Source: Fermentibacter danicus
GTDB lineage: Bacteria; Fermentibacterota; Fermentibacteria; Fermentibacterales; Fermentibacteraceae
Direction: 5' to 3'
Length of the DNA: 18,278 nt
Assembly: GCA_001618615.1 (NCBI GenBank)
Contig: LKHB01000172.1
Span: 1 to 18,278 of the forward strand
Each line of letters starts with the position of its first letter. Position 1 is the first letter of the stretch. The notes under the pieces were generated by a model. The model was given only the letters and a program-made list of their open reading frames with translations, was not told where the DNA came from and ran no database searches. Shown here in pieces: positions 14,389 to 18,278 of this stretch. Both the position numbers and the translations under genes were made by a program.

Positions 14389-15366
14389 ATGAAGATCCTC
14401 ACGATGGCGGTTCTCGCAATGGCAGCCGCCGTCTCCGCTCAGACCGTGGTTGCCACTCTCGACGCGCCCGATACCAACATCAGCGGCCTGGCCTACGGGA
14501 ACGGGTGCCTGTGGGCCGTGGACGGCGTGACCAACTACCTGCACAGCGTCGATCCGGCCACCGGTTCGGTGCTGGGTTCATGGTACGTCGCTCCCGTCTC
14601 GGGGGAGACCCCGACCGGCTGCGCGTTCGGCAACAACACGGTCTACGTGGGAATGACGAACGCCCGAGTCTATATGTACAACTTGTCCGGGGTGTTCCAG
14701 GGTGACTTCACCGTAAACTGTTGAGGAAGCCAGATCTCGTCGGCGACGGGATTGGGTTCCAATGCTGTGAGACTCTATGTGCTGGGAACGAGTTCCTACG
14801 GTTACTCGGTGGAGTCCTTCTCCTGGACCGGGAGTGTAGGCTCGAGTCCGTTCATCAACAGATTCGATTCCGGCCTGGGTACACCATACGACATCGACAT
14901 CTCGGGCAGTCTCATATGGGTGGCCTGTGACGGGGCCGACAGCCCCGTGAAGGCTTACAACACATCCGGCGTACTCGTCAACATGATACCGGGCTCGGTC
15001 GTAGAGAACGCCGCCAGGGGCATGGCCTTCGAGTCGGAGAGCATCCTGTGGGTGAGCAATCCGGATACGGACAAGCTCTACAAGATCGATCTGTCCCTCG
15101 GCATCTCGGAGGAGGGCGGCTGGGTCGAGCCGGCCGTGGATCTCAGGGCCAGCTCCAACCCGTTCTCGTCCAGTGTCACGATCTCCGGCACCGGCTTCGG
15201 TGACGGCGCCATGCTCGAGATCTTCGACATGACCGGACGCATGGTGGTCGAATCGCCCTTCGACGGCAGCTACACCTGGAACGGCGCCGATGTGCCGTGC
15301 GGCGCCTATGTCGTCAGGGTGGGCAACGGCGAGGCGCTGGAGTCGATCAATCTGGTGAGGTTCTGA
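14389..15366 (+). pseudogene. Secreted propeller-like protein with a C-terminal sorting domain, interrupted by an in-frame TGA
   Basis: One reading frame of 326 codons runs from ATG 14389 (after AGGGGGTG) to the stop at 15364, except for a TGA at 14722-14724 (codon 112). The first part has a signal peptide (MKILTMAVLAMAAAVSA) and WD/NHL-propeller-like repeats (GLAYGNGCLWAVDGVTNYLH, then VDPATGSVLGSW). The second continues the repeats without a break in frame (YDIDISGSLIWVACDGADSP, MAFESESILWVSNPDTDKLY). It ends in a sorting-type domain (SSNPFSSSVTISGTGFG, LEIFDMTGRMV, GAYVVRVGNG). The second part alone has neither signal peptide nor a good ribosome binding site, so both parts come from one gene. 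The TGA may be a nonsense mutation, a sequence error, or recoding. Confidence 0.8.
14729..14757 (+). other. Strong hairpin just downstream of the in-frame TGA
   Basis: Starting four bases after the TGA, 14729-14741 pairs with 14745-14757 around a GGC loop: 13 positions, with one A-G mismatch and three G-U pairs. The loop lies 18-20 bases after the TGA. This is the general placement of a bacterial SECIS, but GC-rich coding sequence often forms such stems by chance. Confidence 0.4.
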
Positions 15367-15415
15367 CGGAATCTCCGTCCTGAAGGGGCCGCGCTCCATC
15401 CAGGTGCGCGGCCCC
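15365..15415 (+). terminator. Hairpins ending the propeller-like gene
   Basis: A 6-bp hairpin overlaps the stop codon (GACGGA at 15365-15370 with TCCGTC at 15374-15379). It is followed by a perfect 10-bp stem, GGGGCCGCGC (15385-15394) with GCGCGGCCCC (15406-15415). No U tract follows, so termination strength is uncertain; the structure lies between convergent genes. Confidence 0.55.
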
Positions 15416-15476
15416 GATCCGTTCCGGCGGTTCCCGGCTCGCCGCCGGGCCGGGGGAACTGCTTTCGAAACGCCAG

Positions 15477-16283
15477 TCATGGGATGCCGGCGAGCATCTC
15501 CTCCATGATCCCCGGGGCGGCGGCGACGACACCGGACGAATCCGTCGACCAGGGCATTTTCCCCCACCCCAGTACGATTCCCCCGGCCTCCTGCACGATC
15601 AGCACTCCGGCCGCCATGTCCCACGGCCTCAGGTGTTCCTCCCAGAAGCCATCGAGCCTTCCGCAGGCGACGTGACAGAGGTCGAGCGCCGCGGAACCGG
15701 CACGCCTTATGCCTCTCGCCCTGCCGAGGAAGTACAGAAGGGGCCGGATGTCGAAGCCCAGGTCCTCCGGGGTTCTCCTGTAGGGGAAGCCTGTCGCGAG
15801 AAGGGATTCCTCCAGACTCCCTGCGCGGCCCACGCGGACAGGCGACACGCCCGCCGCCCCGCCCGGATTCGTCGAATGGAGTTCCGCCCCTCTTCCTCTG
15901 GAGGCGACGAAGGACTCGAGCCTGATCGGGTCGTGCACGCAGCCGGCGGCGACGCCTTCGCGGTCGACGAAGGCTATCGAGACGGAGAAGAAAGGGTAGC
16001 CGTGCTCGTAGTTGGCCGTGCCGTCCAGGGGATCGACCAGCCAGTACGCCCGTCCGTCCCGTCCGTCGTTTCCGGTTCCGTCATCCTCCTCGCCGACGAA
16101 GAGGACTTCCGGATAGAATGAGGCCAGCCTCTCCCGGATGAGTGCCTGGCTTTCCAGGTCCGCCTCGGTGAGGAACTCCCGGCCCTCCTTGCCCTCGATG
16201 CTGTGGGGCTTGTCGAGTTTCTCCACAAGCAGCCTTCCGGCCTCCTCGGCCGTTTCACGCATCCGGACTGTCATCTCGTCCAA
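15477..16283 (-). CDS. suhB: Inositol monophosphatase family protein
   Basis: A 268-residue Mg-dependent phosphatase of the IMPase/SuhB family. Metal-binding motifs are complete: FVGEED (62-67), WLVDPLDGTANYEHGYPFFS (81-100) and PWDMAAGVLIVQEAGG (220-235). The substrate could be inositol phosphate, another sugar phosphate or PAP; the sequence does not decide. TTG 16283 follows AAGGAG at good spacing; the ATG at 16274 is too far from it. It is convergent with the propeller-like gene and divergent from the membrane protein at 16323. The symbol reflects the family, not a proven role. Confidence 0.9.
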   Translation of the reverse strand: MDEMTVRMRETAEEAGRLLVEKLDKPHSIEGKEGREFLTEADLESQALIRERLASFYPEVLFVGEEDDGTGNDGRDGRAYWLVDPLDGTANYEHGYPFFSVSIAFVDREGVAAGCVHDPIRLESFVASRGRGAELHSTNPGGAAGVSPVRVGRAGSLEESLLATGFPYRRTPEDLGFDIRPLLYFLGRARGIRRAGSAALDLCHVACGRLDGFWEEHLRPWDMAAGVLIVQEAGGIVLGWGKMPWSTDSSGVVAAAPGIMEEMLAGIP

Positions 16284-16309
16284 TGAAACTCCTTTCCGCC
16301 TTCTCCCGC

Positions 16310-16316
16310 GATAATA
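16310..16316. promoter_or_regulatory. Overlapping divergent -10 boxes
   Basis: GATAAT (16310-16315, plus) and TATTAT (16316-16311, minus) overlap. The minus box would serve suhB with a leader of about 20 bases. The plus box ends seven bases before ATG 16323. No good -35 box is seen on either strand. Confidence 0.4.
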
Positions 16317-16322
16317 TTCCGA

Positions 16323-17189
16323 ATGTCACCGTCATGCCCGGAACGACCACCGAACGGGAGGGAACAACTGAAGGACGCCGTCACAAGAGCCCTGGGGCTG
16401 ACCGGAATCGCTCTCGGCCTGGCGTGCATGCTCGCCGGAGCGTTCCTGGCCGCCGTCTCGGACGGATGGGGACGCCGCGTCACTGATTCCGCAGCCGCCC
16501 TGGCCGTGGGCCTCGACGGGGCGGAGAGCGTGGTGACGGCTCTCTGCGACGATGTCGAGGGGACGACCTCGATACTCGAAGGCGTCCGGAGAGCCATCGT
16601 CCAGACCGCCGGCGTCGTCTCCCGGACCCGCTCCGTGCTCGAACGGACGGATTACACCGGGTCGGAGACGGTCGATTTCTCTCTTCTCCTGGCCGACGAC
16701 CTGGACGGAATCTCCTCCATGCTCGGCCCGATGGGGGGAGGGCGGCTTTCCCAGCCCGCCTCCAGGCTCAGGATGATATCGGCCTCGGGTGACTCCATCC
16801 TGATCCTCCTGTCCGGATTGAGGGCCCGGCTGGGCAGCCTTTCCGGAACGCTCTACGATGTCGCCGCCGCCGTGGACTCACTCTCGTCGGATCTCACGGC
16901 GACGCGCTCGGCCATGTCCGAGGCCGGGGCGAGCCTCGCCGAAGTGAGGGAGACGATGCAGGCCCTGTCCACCACCCGGATCGCCTCGACGGCCATCTTG
17001 GCCTCGGGTCTCCTGCTCTTCTTCCTCGGCGTGCAGGAGGTTCTCCTCGGCGCTATTCTCGCGAGGGTCGGGCCATGGCGGACTCCATCCGACGGCTGCG
17101 GGGAAGAGACGTCGGCCCGCAGATCCGACGCGGATCGCCGTCGCCGCGGATCGAAGCCTTCTCGAGAATCCTCTCGTCGGCAGGAATGA
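16323..17189 (+). CDS. Two-helix membrane protein with a helical extracytoplasmic domain, family unknown
   Basis: An open frame of 288 residues with a membrane helix at about 23-45 (LGLTGIALGLACMLAGAF) and another at about 219-247 (STAILASGLLLFFLGVQEVL). Between them lie about 170 residues rich in Ala, Ser, Leu, Asp and Glu, with heptad-like stretches (VDSLSSDLTATRSAMSEAGA), likely a helical bundle outside the membrane, similar in shape to methyl-accepting chemoreceptor sensor domains but without any recognised signalling module. The tail after residue 250 is Arg/Ser-rich and overlaps the opposing gene. The start is unclear: ATG 16323 has no binding site and could be leaderless, whereas CTG 16368 follows GGGAGGG at good spacing. 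I do not recognise a function. Confidence 0.6.
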   Translation: MSPSCPERPPNGREQLKDAVTRALGLTGIALGLACMLAGAFLAAVSDGWGRRVTDSAAALAVGLDGAESVVTALCDDVEGTTSILEGVRRAIVQTAGVVSRTRSVLERTDYTGSETVDFSLLLADDLDGISSMLGPMGGGRLSQPASRLRMISASGDSILILLSGLRARLGSLSGTLYDVAAAVDSLSSDLTATRSAMSEAGASLAEVRETMQALSTTRIASTAILASGLLLFFLGVQEVLLGAILARVGPWRTPSDGCGEETSARRSDADRRRRGSKPSRESSRRQE

Positions 17190-18069
17190 ACCCCAGCCTC
17201 ACCGCCGTGTTGGTCTCCCTGTGCCGTATCGCGAGGTTCATCCAGTTGTACTGATCCGGGAACTCGCGTCCCAGGGCGGTGATCCTGTCGAAGAGCACCG
17301 AAATGGATTCGTTCCTGTCCACGGGAAGCTCGAGCGGTTCGAGACAGATTCTGTAGGTCAGACCCGGGAGAGCGTGGTTGTAGGCCAGCATCAGGGCGCA
17401 GCCGGTCGCCTCCCGGAGCCTGTGGAACGTCGCAGGGGCGAGCACCGGAACACCGAAACTCTCCACCCACACACCGTGAGGCCCTCCGTAGCCGGTGGGC
17501 GCGGTCTGTACTATCTCGCCCGCTTCGAGGGCGCGGTACATCCATCTGGGGCTGTCGGACGGAAAGGCCAGATGATGGGTCCGGAGGGAGGTTCCGAGTC
17601 TGGCGCGCCTCACGATCTCCGGGGCGTCCGCATAGTCGGTGGACAGAACGTGCATCCCGTATCCGGACAGGGCCATGGCTATGTGCATGGTCCTCTCGTC
17701 GCCGAAGTGCGGCGCCAGGAGGAGGACTCCCTTCCCGAGGGAGAGGGCCCTGTCGAGGTGCTCCCTGCCCTGCCATTCCACAGAGGACTCGAGGGCGTGC
17801 AGATCCATCTCCGATGCGTGGAAGAGCCCCAGCATGGCTCTCTGATGAGTCTTCCAGTACTCCCTCATCACCTTCCTGCGCCAGGGCGCACCCCGGTCGG
17901 GGAATATCCTGGCGAGGTGGCCGAGGTAGATCCTGCTCCTGCCGTTCCTGCCGAGTGTGTCGCCGGCGCTCCTCACCGCCGCGAGGAGCGTTACGAGCAT
18001 TTCCGGCCGGGAACGGCCCCAAGACGAATAGAGCTTTGCGACAAGTCTGTAGTAGCCGCCCCTGAACAA
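17053..18069 (-). CDS. LpxL/HtrB-like lysophospholipid acyltransferase family protein
   Basis: About 338 residues from TTG 18069, which follows GGAGG at seven bases; the open frame extends to 18231 but the added residues are not protein-like. The family segments are KGVLLLAPHFGDERTMHIAM (114-133, with the catalytic His121), RALEAGEIVQTAPTGYGG and VESFGVPVLAPATFHRLREA, followed by TGCALMLAYNH. These enzymes transfer acyl chains to lipid A precursors or other glycolipids at the inner membrane. The usual H-x4-D/E motif is altered: the residue at the fifth position after His is Arg126, with Asp124 and Glu125 just before it. No N-terminal membrane anchor is obvious. The last 45 codons overlap the 3' end of the opposing gene. 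Confidence 0.72.
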   Translation of the reverse strand: MFRGGYYRLVAKLYSSWGRSRPEMLVTLLAAVRSAGDTLGRNGRSRIYLGHLARIFPDRGAPWRRKVMREYWKTHQRAMLGLFHASEMDLHALESSVEWQGREHLDRALSLGKGVLLLAPHFGDERTMHIAMALSGYGMHVLSTDYADAPEIVRRARLGTSLRTHHLAFPSDSPRWMYRALEAGEIVQTAPTGYGGPHGVWVESFGVPVLAPATFHRLREATGCALMLAYNHALPGLTYRICLEPLELPVDRNESISVLFDRITALGREFPDQYNWMNLAIRHRETNTAVRLGFIPADERILEKASIRGDGDPRRICGPTSLPRSRRMESAMARPSRE

Positions 18070-18109
18070 GTTTGCGCCTCCGATGTCTGTGCCTGTCCGG
18101 CGAGTCCCG

Positions 18110-18116
18110 TATAATA
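18110..18116. promoter_or_regulatory. Overlapping divergent -10 boxes
   Basis: TATAAT (18110-18115, plus) and TATTAT (18116-18111, minus) overlap within GTATAATAC. They fit the secreted gene at 18133 and the acyltransferase at 18069 respectively, each with a short leader. No convincing -35 box is seen at 17 bases on the plus strand (CTGTGC). Confidence 0.45.
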
Positions 18117-18132
18117 CGGCCGGGGGTAAGGC

Positions 18133-18278
18133 ATGAGAACTTCGCTCCTGCTCGCAGTCTCGCTCGCGTCGATCGCTCCGGCCGGGGCCTTCGGCCTCGC
18201 GCGTGACACGCTGAACATCCCGGTCGGACATTACAGGTGGATCGGCTTCACCGTCGACATCGCCCAGCAGGAGGACAC
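18133..18278 (+). CDS. Secreted protein, 5' end only
   Basis: ATG 18133 follows GGGGTAAGG and opens 48 codons to the window edge. The N-terminus is a signal peptide (MRTSLLLAVSLASIAPAGAF, cleavage probably near GAFG), followed by RDTLNIPVGHYRWIGFTVDI. Too little is present to name a family; it is another exported protein in this envelope-rich stretch. Confidence 0.65.
   Translation, partial: MRTSLLLAVSLASIAPAGAFGLARDTLNIPVGHYRWIGFTVDIAQQED

Noticed and set aside
14722..14724. Global reassignment of TGA to an amino acid
   Set aside because: iorB, tsaD, rplI, acpS and other genes end with TGA at the expected family length, so TGA is a normal stop here.
14578..15624. A 348-residue open frame on the minus strand
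   Set aside because: It is antisense to the propeller-like gene and runs into suhB in another frame; no motif, no ribosome binding site and shadow-like composition.
16853..18022. A 389-residue open frame on the minus strand
   Set aside because: It is an alternate frame of the acyltransferase; the other frame has the family motifs and a promoter with a ribosome binding site.

Overview
This window comes from a GC-rich bacterium whose content fits the FCB superphylum, possibly Fermentibacterota (Hyd24-12) or a relative. The argument is indirect: two secreted proteins carry C-terminal domains resembling type IX secretion (Por) sorting domains, one of them a gingipain-type protease, and there are further small outer-membrane-barrel-like proteins. 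Many genes appear to start with TTG or GTG rather than ATG. The lineage is inferred from gene content only.

Layout. Positions 1-1500 (+) hold the 3' part of iorA and the complete iorB, the two subunits of indolepyruvate ferredoxin oxidoreductase. Facing them, and sharing the hairpin at 1554-1579, is a tightly packed minus-strand operon running from a promoter near 9019-9047 down to 1599: rpsF, ssb, a second SSB-like gene, rpsR, a DUF2232 membrane protein, rplI, tsaD, acpS, nnr (fused NAD(P)HX epimerase/dehydratase), an HD-domain protein and a sugar-isomerase-like TIM-barrel protein. The rpsF-ssb-rpsR-DUF2232-rplI core is a widely conserved ribosomal/replication cluster; the downstream genes are tRNA modification, CoA/ACP and cofactor-repair housekeeping. 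Most junctions overlap or are separated by only a few bases.

From 9062 onward the window is mostly cell-envelope genes: a small secreted barrel-like protein (9165), a UPF0371/DUF1846 gene (9635, minus), a C25 peptidase (11211, minus), a second barrel-like protein (13661), a secreted propeller-like protein with a sorting domain that is interrupted by an in-frame TGA (14389-15366), an inositol-monophosphatase-family enzyme (15477, minus), an unrecognised two-helix membrane protein (16323), an LpxL/HtrB-like acyltransferase (17053, minus), and the start of another secreted protein (18133).

Three two-base N runs (676, 6082, 6695) fall inside iorA, tsaD and the DUF2232 gene. Each lies where conserved sequence is missing, so they look like assembly gaps of unknown true length rather than two ambiguous bases; these genes are probably intact in the organism.

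The most interesting points are the TGA inside the propeller-like gene, followed by a strong hairpin; the sugar-isomerase homologue that has lost its metal-binding histidines; back-to-back promoters with a GA-starting -10 box; and a candidate regulatory hairpin in the rpsF leader. I see no CRISPR array, transposon, phage region, tRNA or rRNA.
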